From contig NZ_CP091881.1 of NCBI RefSeq assembly GCF_022163125.1, positions 1,612,001 through 1,676,000 on the forward strand: a DNA stretch of 64,000 bases, in the 5' to 3' direction. The notes under the pieces are model-generated. The model did no database searches. It was not told the origin of the DNA and saw only the letters and a program-made list of their open reading frames with translations. The position numbers and the translations under genes were made by a program. Shown piece after piece: positions 35,989-44,578 of the stretch (the stretch's first letter is position 1; each line of letters opens with the position of its first letter). This stretch comes from Paenibacillus sp. HWE-109 (GTDB taxonomy: Bacteria; Bacillota; Bacilli; Paenibacillales; NBRC-103111).

Positions 35989-36888
35989 GTGGAAATTTTT
36001 AAAGAACCGATACCTTATCAAAATGCTTCATTATGCATGAAAGTCTGGCGATTTTGCCAATCTGGTCAAGAGCAGAAGCACGGGAATGCCTGGCATTATC
36101 ATAAAGAAGTTGAGTTCATTTTGGTTGAGAAGGGGAGACATGAAATTCAAACCACTAACCATACCTACTTGTTAAATGCTGGGGATGTTATGGTGATAGG
36201 CTCTTCCCAATTACATAGAGGACGGAAAATCGGCGATCAGGATCTCGTCTATATTGTGCTGCATATAGACCTGCAGCCTTATTTCGACCCGGCTATGATG
36301 ATGTACTATCGGCATTTCCTGGAAATATTTCAGCCATTGGAAGAGCTGAATTACATTTTCCGGGAGAACGAACAGGCGAGGAAAGACATTGGACGGATTA
36401 TCACAGAAACGCATAATGAAGTAATGGATCAAAATAAAGGTTTTGAAATTGCAGTCAGCATGCATATGAAGCATCTGCTCTTGCTGCTGCTTCGCCACGA
36501 CAATCGTGAGGTGCTGACGACGCATGTCAATGTGGATGCCGATGTTGATATCATTCGATCACTTGCCGCTTATGTCGATGACCATCTGACAGAGAAAATA
36601 GACCTGGGAGCGGCGAGCCAGCTTGCTGGCATGAGCTATTCTTATTTCTCCAAATATTTTAAAAAGAAGATGGGATCATCCTTTATAGATTACGTTAATC
36701 GCAAACGGATCTCGAAAGCGGAGCGGATGCTCGTCACTGAAACCCGCAGTGTAGGCGAGATTGCTCAGTCAGTAGGCATTGAGAACATGGCGCATTTCTA
36801 TGAACTGTTCAAACGCTTCAATGGGTGTACGCCTAAACAATATCTTCATAAAATGTGTGTGGAAAGCCAAATTAAACCAAGTGAATAG
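35989..36888 (+). CDS. AraC-family regulator with cupin sensor domain
   Basis: A 299-residue transcription factor: an N-terminal cupin/AraC-binding domain (residues ~20-150, with HYHKEVEFILVEKGRHEI) and a C-terminal double helix-turn-helix (~190-290: AGMSYSYFSKYFKKKMG and VGIENMAHFYELFKRF). The start is GTG 35989 with a poor ribosome site; it is chosen because the first residues (EPIPYQNASLCMKVW) resemble the usual N-terminus. It lies between the divergent dehydrogenases and the importer module at 37045, and probably controls one or both. Confidence 0.87.
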   Translation: MEIFKEPIPYQNASLCMKVWRFCQSGQEQKHGNAWHYHKEVEFILVEKGRHEIQTTNHTYLLNAGDVMVIGSSQLHRGRKIGDQDLVYIVLHIDLQPYFDPAMMMYYRHFLEIFQPLEELNYIFRENEQARKDIGRIITETHNEVMDQNKGFEIAVSMHMKHLLLLLLRHDNREVLTTHVNVDADVDIIRSLAAYVDDHLTEKIDLGAASQLAGMSYSYFSKYFKKKMGSSFIDYVNRKRISKAERMLVTETRSVGEIAQSVGIENMAHFYELFKRFNGCTPKQYLHKMCVESQIKPSE

Positions 36889-36963
36889 GAAGCAAGTTCT
36901 GTATTATTACCACTATTTCTTGAAATCGTCTGCTAGTTTCAACCCAGTAATGAACCTATACTT

Positions 36964-36990
36964 GTAATAAGTAAACGTTTTCCTTATTAC
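36964..36990 (+). promoter_or_regulatory. inverted repeat before importer module
   Basis: GTAATAAG (36964-36971) and CTTATTAC (36983-36990), perfect 8-bp arms, 11-nt gap, 55 bp before the binding-protein gene. It could be an operator or a weak stem-loop; no T tract follows. Confidence 0.4.
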
Positions 36991-37044
36991 TAGATCAGGG
37001 AAGAGGATGTTTACCGAAAGCATAAATAGGAGGGGTTCATTGAA

Positions 37045-38646
37045 ATGAAAAAATTAGTTGTAATAGGACTCGCTACAATGTTTGCGCTTACAGGATGTTC
37101 GGACAACCAAGCAACGGAGTCACCGAAAGCGGCAAATGGATCAAGTGCACCGACGGGAAGCGCTAAACCAGCCAAATTGACATTAAACTGGTCTGTTGCT
37201 AGCCAGAATCTAGGAAATGTCACCCTGCCTGCCGCAGACAAGGACTTCGTCAAGAAAGCAATTGAAGAGAAATTTAATGTAGATTTGAAGATTGATTATA
37301 TGATGTTAGGCAAAGAGTACCACGACAAGTTGAACGCGACCTTAGCTGGAGGGAATGTGCCGGATCTGTTCATCGCGGGCGGCGCAGAGTCGCAAAAATA
37401 TATATCAGATGGCATATCCGCTAATCTCACTCCTTATTTCACCAAGGAAATCGTGCCTAACTACTTCAAATGGGTGTCCAAGGAAGAAGTAGACGCCTTC
37501 CAGCTTAAGCAAGGTGATTTCACGCGTGCCATTGATCCATTCCAACGCAATACCTATGTATCTTGGTATATTCGTCAGGACTGGCTGGATAAGCTCGGAT
37601 TGAAAGCTCCGAAAAATTTCGCTGAGTTAACCAATGTTATGACGCAGTTCACCAAGGGTGATCCGGATGGCAATGGCAAGCAGGATACGTACGGTTTCAC
37701 GACTGCTGGCAGCGGTGTAACGATGCCTTTCGACTTCCCGCAATGGTTGAATAATGGTTTCGTTGCTGACTTCATGATTGTCGACAACAATTACGTAGAT
37801 AACCGGACCGACCTTAAAGTACAGGGCGTTATTGATCAAGTCGTGGAATGGAACAACGCAGGGATCGTAGATCCGGACTGGTTCCTCAACAAAGCGCCAG
37901 CACACTATGATAAAGCTGCTCAAGGCAAAGCGGGCATGTTCTTCTCAGGCGATAAGAGCATTGCGCTCGACAGCGTTGCGACCAGCGTGCAGAATCGCGC
38001 CAAAGCGCTTGATCCTAAAGCGAATTGGCAGCCTATTTTCCCATTGGATAAACCGGTTATTTGGAAATATAACATCCCTGAAAACACCATCCTGATAAGC
38101 AAAACTTCCGCTGACAAAAACCCTGATAAAGTGAAGCGTTCCCTGGAAATTCTGAACTGGCTTACAGGGGAAGAAGGCTTCATCTTGACTCACTATGGGC
38201 AAGAAGGCAAACATTATACGAGAGCTGGCAATAAGATTACATTGAATGTGGCTAATTTCGATGCGGACATCGCCAAAGCGGGCAACTGGTTGAACGTATA
38301 TGCCGCTTTTACGCCGGAAGAGCCGAATGTTCTTGGACTTGAACTAATTGATCCGCGTATTTCCGAGCATGATCGTACGATTTTGAAGACGATCGAAAGC
38401 TTCCCGAAACATAACGCATTGCCGCCAGTAAGCTTGGTACCGCCTAATGGCATCAACATCGGAGATTTCCGTAAAGAAATGAGCAAATATCATATTAAAG
38501 CGGTTCTTGAAGACAAGAGCGGCAAAAACTGGCCGCAATATCGTGAAGAGCTGATGACCAAGTTCAAAGGCAGAGAAATTTTCACTGAATATACGAAGCA
38601 ATTGAATGGGGTTCTGAAAGACAAGAAACTTAACGATTTCAAATAA
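37045..38646 (+). CDS. extracellular solute-binding lipoprotein
   Basis: A 533-residue lipoprotein with lipobox ALTGC (Cys 18), a Ser/Ala/Pro linker and a large family 1-type binding fold. It is the same length as, and clearly similar to, the SBP at 55364 (shared ADKDFVK.AIEEKFNV, DPDWFLNK, DKAAQGKAG and W.TGEEGF-type segments), so the two are paralogues. It delivers solute to the two permeases that follow. SD GGAGGGG lies ahead of ATG 37045. Confidence 0.92.
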   Translation: MKKLVVIGLATMFALTGCSDNQATESPKAANGSSAPTGSAKPAKLTLNWSVASQNLGNVTLPAADKDFVKKAIEEKFNVDLKIDYMMLGKEYHDKLNATLAGGNVPDLFIAGGAESQKYISDGISANLTPYFTKEIVPNYFKWVSKEEVDAFQLKQGDFTRAIDPFQRNTYVSWYIRQDWLDKLGLKAPKNFAELTNVMTQFTKGDPDGNGKQDTYGFTTAGSGVTMPFDFPQWLNNGFVADFMIVDNNYVDNRTDLKVQGVIDQVVEWNNAGIVDPDWFLNKAPAHYDKAAQGKAGMFFSGDKSIALDSVATSVQNRAKALDPKANWQPIFPLDKPVIWKYNIPENTILISKTSADKNPDKVKRSLEILNWLTGEEGFILTHYGQEGKHYTRAGNKITLNVANFDADIAKAGNWLNVYAAFTPEEPNVLGLELIDPRISEHDRTILKTIESFPKHNALPPVSLVPPNGINIGDFRKEMSKYHIKAVLEDKSGKNWPQYREELMTKFKGREIFTEYTKQLNGVLKDKKLNDFK

Positions 38647-38661
38647 GATAGTGAAGGCATC

Positions 38662-38695
38662 GAGGGGAACCCGGAGTTGTTCATGGGTTTCCTTC
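38662..38695 (+). other. intercistronic stem-loop after binding-protein gene
   Basis: GAGGGGAACCC (38662-38672) pairs over 11 positions, two of them G-U, with GGGTTTCCTTC (38685-38695). No T run follows. Confidence 0.45.
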
Positions 38696-38734
38696 TGTCT
38701 TCCATCTCGTAAAGACAGCTAGGAGGAGATGGCG

Positions 38735-39694
38735 ATGGCGGAAACCATAGCTGCAAATAAAGATAAACGGATTGTTGCACGTCCAATAAAACAAGGCAAA
38801 CTAAGCAGCATCTATCGCAGCAGATGGTTTTATTTCATGATGATACCTGGTTTGCTCTACTATGCGGTGTTCCATTATGCCCCTATGGTAGGAACTTTGA
38901 TTGCCTTTCAGAACTACAACTTAATGAAGGGAATCTGGGGAAGTCCGTGGGTAGGCTTTGATAACTTCCGAGTTATTTTTGACAACCCTGAATTTTTGAA
39001 AATTATGAGAAACACGCTGTTGATCAGTATTTACAAAATTGTTGGCAATATGGTGCCTGATGTTATTCTTGCGATTATGTTGAATGAAGTCAGGGTGCGC
39101 TGGTTCAAAAAATTAGTGCAAACCATTACTTACGGACCTTATTTTCTCTCCTGGGTCATTGTTTATGGGTTAGTTTTTTCCTTCCTTGCGCCGGGCTCAG
39201 GCTTGATTAGTACTTTTGTGCGCGACATGGGTTGGGGGCAAATAGATTTATTGACGAATAAGGATTTCTTCAGACCTTTGCTGGTTTTGACGGAAATATG
39301 GAAAAATACCGGATTCGGAGCGATTATTTATTTGGCTGCTCTGGCATCCATCAATCAGGAACTTTACGAGGCTGCCGTCGTTGATGGTGCAGGACGTTGG
39401 CGTCAGCTCTGGCATATTACGCTGCCGGGCATCCGTGATGTATTCGTGCTTTTGCTGATCATTCGCATTGGCGGCATTCTGGATGCAGGCTTCGATCAAA
39501 TCTTCATTTTCTTGAATGCTCGCGTATATGATGTTGGGGATATCGTAGATACCTGGGTGTATCGCTATGGATTCGAACGCTTGGAGTTTGGGGTAGCGGC
39601 AGCAATGGGTATATTTAAATCCTTGGTCGGACTAATTTTGGTAATAGGCGCCAATAAGCTGGCTAAGAAAATCGGAGGTTCTGGCATATGGTAA
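38735..39694 (+). CDS. carbohydrate ABC importer permease, LplB type
   Basis: A 319-residue six-span permease with EAA loop (EAAVVDGAGRWRQ) and a GGSGIW C-terminus. ATG 38735 is preferred to ATG 38729 since AGGAGG at 38721-38726 is 8 nt upstream. It is extremely similar to the permease at 53329, including long identical runs around the EAA loop and the ARVYDVGD region. Its ATPase is not encoded nearby. Confidence 0.92.
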   Translation: MAETIAANKDKRIVARPIKQGKLSSIYRSRWFYFMMIPGLLYYAVFHYAPMVGTLIAFQNYNLMKGIWGSPWVGFDNFRVIFDNPEFLKIMRNTLLISIYKIVGNMVPDVILAIMLNEVRVRWFKKLVQTITYGPYFLSWVIVYGLVFSFLAPGSGLISTFVRDMGWGQIDLLTNKDFFRPLLVLTEIWKNTGFGAIIYLAALASINQELYEAAVVDGAGRWRQLWHITLPGIRDVFVLLLIIRIGGILDAGFDQIFIFLNARVYDVGDIVDTWVYRYGFERLEFGVAAAMGIFKSLVGLILVIGANKLAKKIGGSGIW

Positions 39695-39724
39695 GCGTGA
39701 TGTTGGAAAAGGAGGCTCATTCGT

Positions 39725-40612
39725 ATGTCATTCGTGAGTCATAAAACAAAAGAGGATAAAGTGATTGACGCAGGTATTTACTCGGTACTCTTTATCTGTG
39801 CTCTTGTCACGCTATTTCCGCTGTATTATGTCGTTATCGTCTCCTTAACGCCCTATGTAGAAGTCATGAAAAATGGCGGCTTTGTGATTTGGCCTGAACA
39901 TTTCACGCTGCAAGCCTATAAGGAAATATTCCAGTCTGCACGAATTCCGCAAGCATTGAAAATCACGGTATTCATTACCGTGGTAGGCACGTCTTTGAAT
40001 TTGATAGTGACTACGCTGTTGGCGTATCCGTTATCCAAGAAATCGGTGCCAGGACGCAATATTATTCTCATGTTGATTGTGTTCACGATGATTTTCAGTG
40101 GCGGGATTATCCCGCTTTACATTTTGGTGCGCAGCCTCGGATTATATGATTCAGTTTGGGCACTCGTCATTCCAGGCATGGTTTCCACCTTTAACTTATT
40201 GATTGTAAAAACGTACTTCGAAAATCTGCCTGCCGAAGTAGAGGAAGCTGCTCGGGTCGACGGATGCGGAGAAGTTTCAACGTTAATACGAATTGTTCTT
40301 CCGCTATCTGCTCCGATTATGGCTACTATTGGTCTTTTCTACGGTGTCACACATTGGAATGAATATTTCAAAGGCATTTTCTATTTATCTGATAAAACGC
40401 TGATGCCGATGCAAGTCGTGCTAAGAAGCATGATACAAGCTCCAAATATCAGCACGGAGCTATCGATTAACTCGATGGTTCTAGATGCGCTGCCACCTGA
40501 AACGATCAAAATGGCGGTAGTCGTTGTCGCTACACTGCCGCTTCTGGTCATCTATCCGTTCCTGCAAAAGTACTTTGTTAAAGGTGCTTTGTTGGGTTCG
40601 ATCAAGGGGTGA
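39725..40612 (+). CDS. carbohydrate ABC importer permease, YtcP type
   Basis: A 295-residue partner permease with EAA loop (EEAARVDGCGEVS) and the family C-terminus FVKGALLGSIKG. It is close in sequence to the permease at 54302. AAGGAGG lies ahead of ATG 39725. It is the last gene of this module; a family A repeat with a terminator follows. Confidence 0.92.
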   Translation: MSFVSHKTKEDKVIDAGIYSVLFICALVTLFPLYYVVIVSLTPYVEVMKNGGFVIWPEHFTLQAYKEIFQSARIPQALKITVFITVVGTSLNLIVTTLLAYPLSKKSVPGRNIILMLIVFTMIFSGGIIPLYILVRSLGLYDSVWALVIPGMVSTFNLLIVKTYFENLPAEVEEAARVDGCGEVSTLIRIVLPLSAPIMATIGLFYGVTHWNEYFKGIFYLSDKTLMPMQVVLRSMIQAPNISTELSINSMVLDALPPETIKMAVVVVATLPLLVIYPFLQKYFVKGALLGSIKG

Positions 40613-40679
40613 GCGAAGCTTCCTCCTTAGTAATTGATGTAATTGATGTCCACGTAGACTTCTTGTTATGTCGGTTTGC

Positions 40680-40907
40680 TGCCTCCAAGGACATCTAATG
40701 AACTGTATGATGCTTATAGACGAGAAAATGGCTGCTTTGGTGATCTAATGAGCTGTATTAGCGCTATTGAGCAGTTTGTAGGCGGAAAAGTGATCGGTTA
40801 CTTGAAATAGCGCATCTGGCATTCATTAGATTTTCAGAATGAGCGATTTTGGCCGAATAAAGGGTATTGAGTTCGTAAGGAGACTTGCGAAGGTACATTG
40901 ACTTGAA
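40680..40907 (+). repeat. solo family A palindromic element
   Basis: A single diverged copy of the unit tandemly repeated at 27286-28790. It contains ATCTAATGAACT (40693-40704), AGAAAATGGCTGCTTTGG, a central TTAGCGCTATTGAGCAG, the inverted ATTCATTAGAT (40821-40831), GAGCGATTTTGGCCGA and ATTGAGTTCG. It leads straight into a terminator. Confidence 0.8.
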
Positions 40908-40932
40908 GACCTAGCCGCAGGCTAGGTTTTTT
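40908..40932 (+). terminator. rho-independent terminator, CCTAGCC/GGCTAGG type
   Basis: CCTAGCC (40910-40916), loop GCA, GGCTAGG (40920-40926) and six T. It probably ends the importer operon after reading through the family A element. Confidence 0.85.
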
Positions 40933-41114
40933 CTTCGTGGCAGGTATTGCGGGCGATGCCTTTCGGCAATCCATATGGAACGTGTGGTAGGCTGGGTTTC
41001 TGATAAAGGTCCCCAAGGACTTCTAATCGCGTAAAACTGCATTTAGACTTAACAGTGGACACAGCGAATTGGGAAATTAGATAATAGACCTATCTAAATG
41101 ACGAGGTGTCCGAG

Positions 41115-41411
41115 ATGAGTGAATTCCGCCAACGGTACAATCAAAAGTTCAAAGAAGAAACGGTTAAGTACATTCAACAACATAGTAAATCGATTCCGGA
41201 TATTGCAAACGAACTGAACATTCCAGCGAAAACATTGAGCAGTTGGGTCAGTAAATATCGCCAATTTCCAGATGAGCCCTTCGTAGGAAGTGGCAATCTA
41301 CGTAGCCATGACCAGATCATGAAAGACTTGGAACAACGCAACAAAGACCTAGAGGAAGAACTAGCTATCTTAAAAAAGGCGCTGCACATCTTCAGCAAAG
41401 ACCCGAAGTGA
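41115..41411 (+). CDS. IS3-family transposase OrfA
   Basis: A 98-residue helix-turn-helix protein (IPDIANELNIPAKTLSSWVSKY) with a C-terminal coiled coil (DLEQRNKDLEEELAILKKAL), as usual for OrfA. ATG 41115 follows GAGGTG. Near its end an in-frame slippery site A-AAA-AAG (41372-41378) would allow a -1 shift into OrfB, matching the frame relation of the two ORFs. Confidence 0.9.
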   Translation: MSEFRQRYNQKFKEETVKYIQQHSKSIPDIANELNIPAKTLSSWVSKYRQFPDEPFVGSGNLRSHDQIMKDLEQRNKDLEEELAILKKALHIFSKDPK

Positions 41412-42292
41412 GATTCAAGTTCATTGATGACCACCGTTCAACATTTCGAGTTGAGAAGATGTGCAGCGTACTAGGTGTATCCAAGAGCGGCTATTATAAA
41501 TGGCGAACCACACCCCCAAGTGAGCGGAAAAAGTACCGCGAAGCGTTGGCTAAAGAGGTGGAAAAGGAGTACTTGGAATCGGATCGGAATTACGGGAGTC
41601 CGAAAATTACAAAGGAACTGAGAAAGAAAGGTTTCAAAGTCGCTGTCAAAACGGTTGGGCGTATCATGAAAAAGAAGGGTTTACGCTCACAAGCTATAGG
41701 GAAATTCAAGGTGCAAACAACGGATTCCAATCACAGCCACCCGATTGCGCCAAATTGGTTAAATCAGCATTTTGATGTGTGTACAAGACCGAATCAAGTA
41801 TGGGTTACCGACATCACGTACATCCATACACGTCAAGGAAACCTTTATTTAGCAAGCGTTCTTGACTTGTTTACCCGCAAAATCGTTGGCTGGCAGCTGG
41901 GCAATCGTATGACCGTGGAACTGACGCTAGACGCCTTAAATCAAGCATACGAAGCCAAAAGGCCGCCTAAAGGCCTTATCCATCATTCAGACCGGGGATC
42001 GCAGTATGCATCTAATGAGTACCGTAAACAACTGAAAGAATACCATATGATTCGTAGTATGAGCCGTAAAGGCAATTGCTACGATAACGCTTGTATAGAG
42101 GCTTTTCACAGCATTCTCAAGCGGGAATTGGTGTACAGATATAAATTTCAAAGCCGCCAAGAAGCACACCAACGAATCTACTGGTACATTGAGTTTTTCT
42201 ACAACAGGAAACGTACGCACAGCAAGCTTGGCTATTTGTCTCCAGACAAGTTTGAATCCCAGTACTACAAGCAAATAAAACTGATTTCTTAG
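41408..42292 (+). CDS. IS3-family transposase OrfB (catalytic)
   Basis: A 294-residue rve-type integrase core with an HTH_21-like N-terminus (MCSVLGVSKSGYYKW). All three catalytic residues are visible: Asp in VWVTDITYI, Asp in IHHSDRGSQY and Glu in YDNACIEAFHSILK. It overlaps OrfA by 4 bp in the -1 frame and is normally made as an OrfAB fusion through the A-AAA-AAG site. It looks intact. Confidence 0.93.
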   Translation: MRFKFIDDHRSTFRVEKMCSVLGVSKSGYYKWRTTPPSERKKYREALAKEVEKEYLESDRNYGSPKITKELRKKGFKVAVKTVGRIMKKKGLRSQAIGKFKVQTTDSNHSHPIAPNWLNQHFDVCTRPNQVWVTDITYIHTRQGNLYLASVLDLFTRKIVGWQLGNRMTVELTLDALNQAYEAKRPPKGLIHHSDRGSQYASNEYRKQLKEYHMIRSMSRKGNCYDNACIEAFHSILKRELVYRYKFQSRQEAHQRIYWYIEFFYNRKRTHSKLGYLSPDKFESQYYKQIKLIS

Positions 42293-42334
42293 CTCTTTTT
42301 TTTGTGTCCACTCTATTGACTCAGATACAAACGG

Positions 42335-42490
42335 CCGCTTTTCGCGCAAATAGGAGCTTTTTGAGACTCTTATTACTTCGTGTTTGGGGGTTTTTGCGTG
42401 TTTCAGCGAAGATAAGAGTCTTTCAGGACCGCTATTTATGAAAAAGTCCCGCTTTTTGTGTAAATAGAAGCTGCTAAAGACTCTTATTTG
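42335..42490 (+). repeat. family B palindromic element
   Basis: Contains AAATAGGAGCTTTTTGAGAC then TCTTATTA, an inverted block GATAAGAGTCTTTCAGGACC, and AAATAGAAGCTGCTAAAGAC then TCTTATTT. Same codeword as at 28899-29080. Between it and the next gene (42491-42595) nothing further stands out. Confidence 0.6.
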
Positions 42491-42595
42491 TACAATTGGT
42501 GGAGGCTTGCCTCCTCGTATATACAGGGCCGAATGAATGTGATATCGTTACTTTTGGGGGAATATGTTGAATAATGATAGGAGTTGGAGAGAATC

Positions 42596-43594
42596 ATGAG
42601 TAAAATTGCTATCTTTGGCTTTGGACGTATCGGCAGGCAGTTGCTTCGCGTTGCATTGCAGGACAAATTATTTGTTCCTCTTTCTATTTCAGATATTAAA
42701 GATGAAGCTACGCTGGCCGCATTATTTGAAGTTGATACGAACTACAAGCGTTGGCCGGAAGAGGTCTCCTCTCAAGAAGGCGTCATTGTCATTGGAGGAC
42801 GCGAAATACCCTATATAAACTCGCTCAAGGAAGTGCCTGACTGGGGAGCTCTTGGCGTAGATCTTGTCATTGACTGTACGGGAAGAGCCGTGACTCGTCC
42901 GGTTGCGCAAATCCATTTGGATCGTGGCGCGAAACGCGTACTGGTTAGCGGACCAAGCAAAAGTCTGGAAGATTGCGATGCGGTATTGCTTAAAGGCATC
43001 AATTTGGATAGTTTCGATCCAGACAAACACAAAATCATCAGCATGGCGAGCTGTACGACGAATGCGTTGGCCGCTGTCGTTAAACTCGTAAAAGAGAATT
43101 TTGGAATTAAGTACGGATTATTCTCTACGGTGCATTCTTATACGAACACGCAGTCGCTCACGGACCAGCCGATGAAGGATCGCAGAGATTCCTGGGCGGC
43201 GGCAGAAAATATTATCCCTTCTTCCTCAGGTGCGGCTAAAGCACTTAAATTTATTTGGCCGGATCTGCAGATTACGGGGAAAGCCTATCGCATTCCTACG
43301 CGTACGGGAAGTATTGCTGAATTAAATTTAATTACTGAGAAGCCTTGTACCGTACAGGAAGTGAACGATATGTTCCGTTCAGCAGCTAAAGAGGGCGAAC
43401 TGAAGAACGTGCTTGATGTTCTGGAAGGCGAGTGGGCATCTTCACGCATCGTCGGAGATTCACATTCCTCCATCATTGATCTTCCTCTTACACAAGTTCA
43501 AGGCGAGATTTTATCTATTGCCACTTGGTACGATAATGAATGGGGCTATGCCTCGCGGTTGGCGGAAGTTGCCGCACATCTGGCTAAGCAGTAG
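42596..43594 (+). CDS. type I glyceraldehyde-3-phosphate dehydrogenase-like enzyme
   Basis: A 332-residue NAD-dependent dehydrogenase. Catalytic Cys in ASCTTNA (near residue 150), His in STVHSYTNTQ, nucleotide motif GFGRIGRQLLR and the family C-terminal WYDNEWGYASR are intact, so it should be active. The middle of the NAD domain (GRAVTRPVAQIHLDRGAKRVLVSGP) departs from usual glycolytic Gap, so it may be a secondary Gap or an erythrose-4-phosphate-type enzyme. It stands alone, not in a glycolytic operon. ATG 42596 with GGAGAG upstream is preferred to 42584. Confidence 0.85.
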   Translation: MSKIAIFGFGRIGRQLLRVALQDKLFVPLSISDIKDEATLAALFEVDTNYKRWPEEVSSQEGVIVIGGREIPYINSLKEVPDWGALGVDLVIDCTGRAVTRPVAQIHLDRGAKRVLVSGPSKSLEDCDAVLLKGINLDSFDPDKHKIISMASCTTNALAAVVKLVKENFGIKYGLFSTVHSYTNTQSLTDQPMKDRRDSWAAAENIIPSSSGAAKALKFIWPDLQITGKAYRIPTRTGSIAELNLITEKPCTVQEVNDMFRSAAKEGELKNVLDVLEGEWASSRIVGDSHSSIIDLPLTQVQGEILSIATWYDNEWGYASRLAEVAAHLAKQ

Positions 43595-43625
43595 CCAAGA
43601 AGTTATACCATAACCAATCACGATG

Positions 43626-43663
43626 AAAAACCGGCAAAGATTTGGCTTTGCTGGTTTTTTATT
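43626..43663 (+). terminator. terminator of the GAPDH-like gene
   Basis: AACCGGCAAAG pairs with CTTTGCTGGTT around ATTTGG, followed by a T run. Confidence 0.85.
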
Positions 43664-43703
43664 TGTGCGGCAGACGCATAAGTCCCAGGTGCAGTTCCGG
43701 TTC

Positions 43704-43762
43704 GGTCCCCGTCCCGTCCCTGTCCCGTCCCGTCCCCGTCCGATTCCTAGTCCCAGTCCTGC
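43704..43762 (+). repeat. GTCCC pentanucleotide microsatellite
   Basis: About eight irregular copies of GTCCC/GTCCCC between 43709 and 43760. Confidence 0.8.
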
Positions 43763-43789
43763 GGATCGTAAATGCTCTACTTGTGAACT

Positions 43790-44350
43790 AAATGGTTAAA
43801 ATAGTGATCTCGCGGAACTACGGTTCATTATTAAGGTGTTTGTGGAGGTGGTAGAAGCCTCCAAACCGCGGAAATAGCGAATCTACGATTCCACTGGTTG
43901 TTCCTCCCACCTAAAGCCTCTCTTACCACACATTTCAACTCTCAACTGGCTTTTGCTGCTCATTGCACCACTAAGTAATCAAGCACTTCATTGGATATTT
44001 CCACTGAAATTAGCTTGGAGACACTTGAAATCAACCTTTAATTGGATTAGTCCAATGGTTTTACTTGAAATCAGCTTCCAAGGGCCAATTTGGAGATTTA
44101 CATTGTAATTATCCAATGTGATCGGGATTTTGAATGTGAAATGGAGGATTTCACTGGATTTTTCCAATGAAACTGCCTATCTGGCAGCGCAGCTTCCGCT
44201 AGCGCGGAACGTGCTTCCGCTATTTCACTGTGCTGCGCCCAAAACTGGGCAGTTTGCGCGAAATAGCGATTCTACGATCCGCGGAGGGGTTAATATTCCA
44301 TATAATTACGGAAATAGGTGATCTGCGATCCCAAAGACGGAGAGGTGCCC
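43790..44350 (+). repeat. cluster of degenerate palindromic elements
   Basis: Part of the ~985-bp gap before the SLH gene. One codeword (GCGGAAC.nnG.TTC.CTATTTC) occurs direct at about 43809 and 44203 and inverted at 43868-43890, 44262-44285 and 44312-44332. Another group at 43985-44180 carries ATTGGA-N4-TCCAAT palindromes and TTTCCA.TGAAA. No ORF is credible. From 44350 to 44560 only the upstream region of the SLH gene remains. Confidence 0.55.
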
Positions 44351-44578
44351 CGTCTCAGGGGCGAATTTCGGGCGCGCATTGGGTTTCTGGTGTATGCCGA
44401 CGGTCAAATCGCATTCAATATGCGCCCAAAAAAGCGACTGCGACGTTTGATGACGGAGGTGCTTGTCGGGAAATAGAGGAAAATGTCGAATGCTGCGAGA
44501 ATATAATACATGGTACTACAGCGAAGTCATGTCAATTCAAACTAGAATTGACTGAAAGAAAAATGGAGGTTGAAAAGG

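Larger units (their letters stand above)
41043..42323 (+). mobile_element. IS3-family element
   Basis: Two overlapping transposase frames flanked by imperfect inverted ends that share GTGGACACA (41055-41063) and its complement (42303-42311). The outer bases are only partly symmetrical, so the limits are approximate, and no convincing 3-4 bp target duplication could be read. Sequence outside the left end (GGTCCCCAAGGACTTCTAAT near 41010-41030) resembles family B repeats, as does the DNA after the right end. Confidence 0.8.

Noticed and set aside
41043..42323. A target-site duplication for the IS3 element
   Set aside because: The outer inverted repeats are too imperfect to fix the ends; short candidate duplications did not match exactly.
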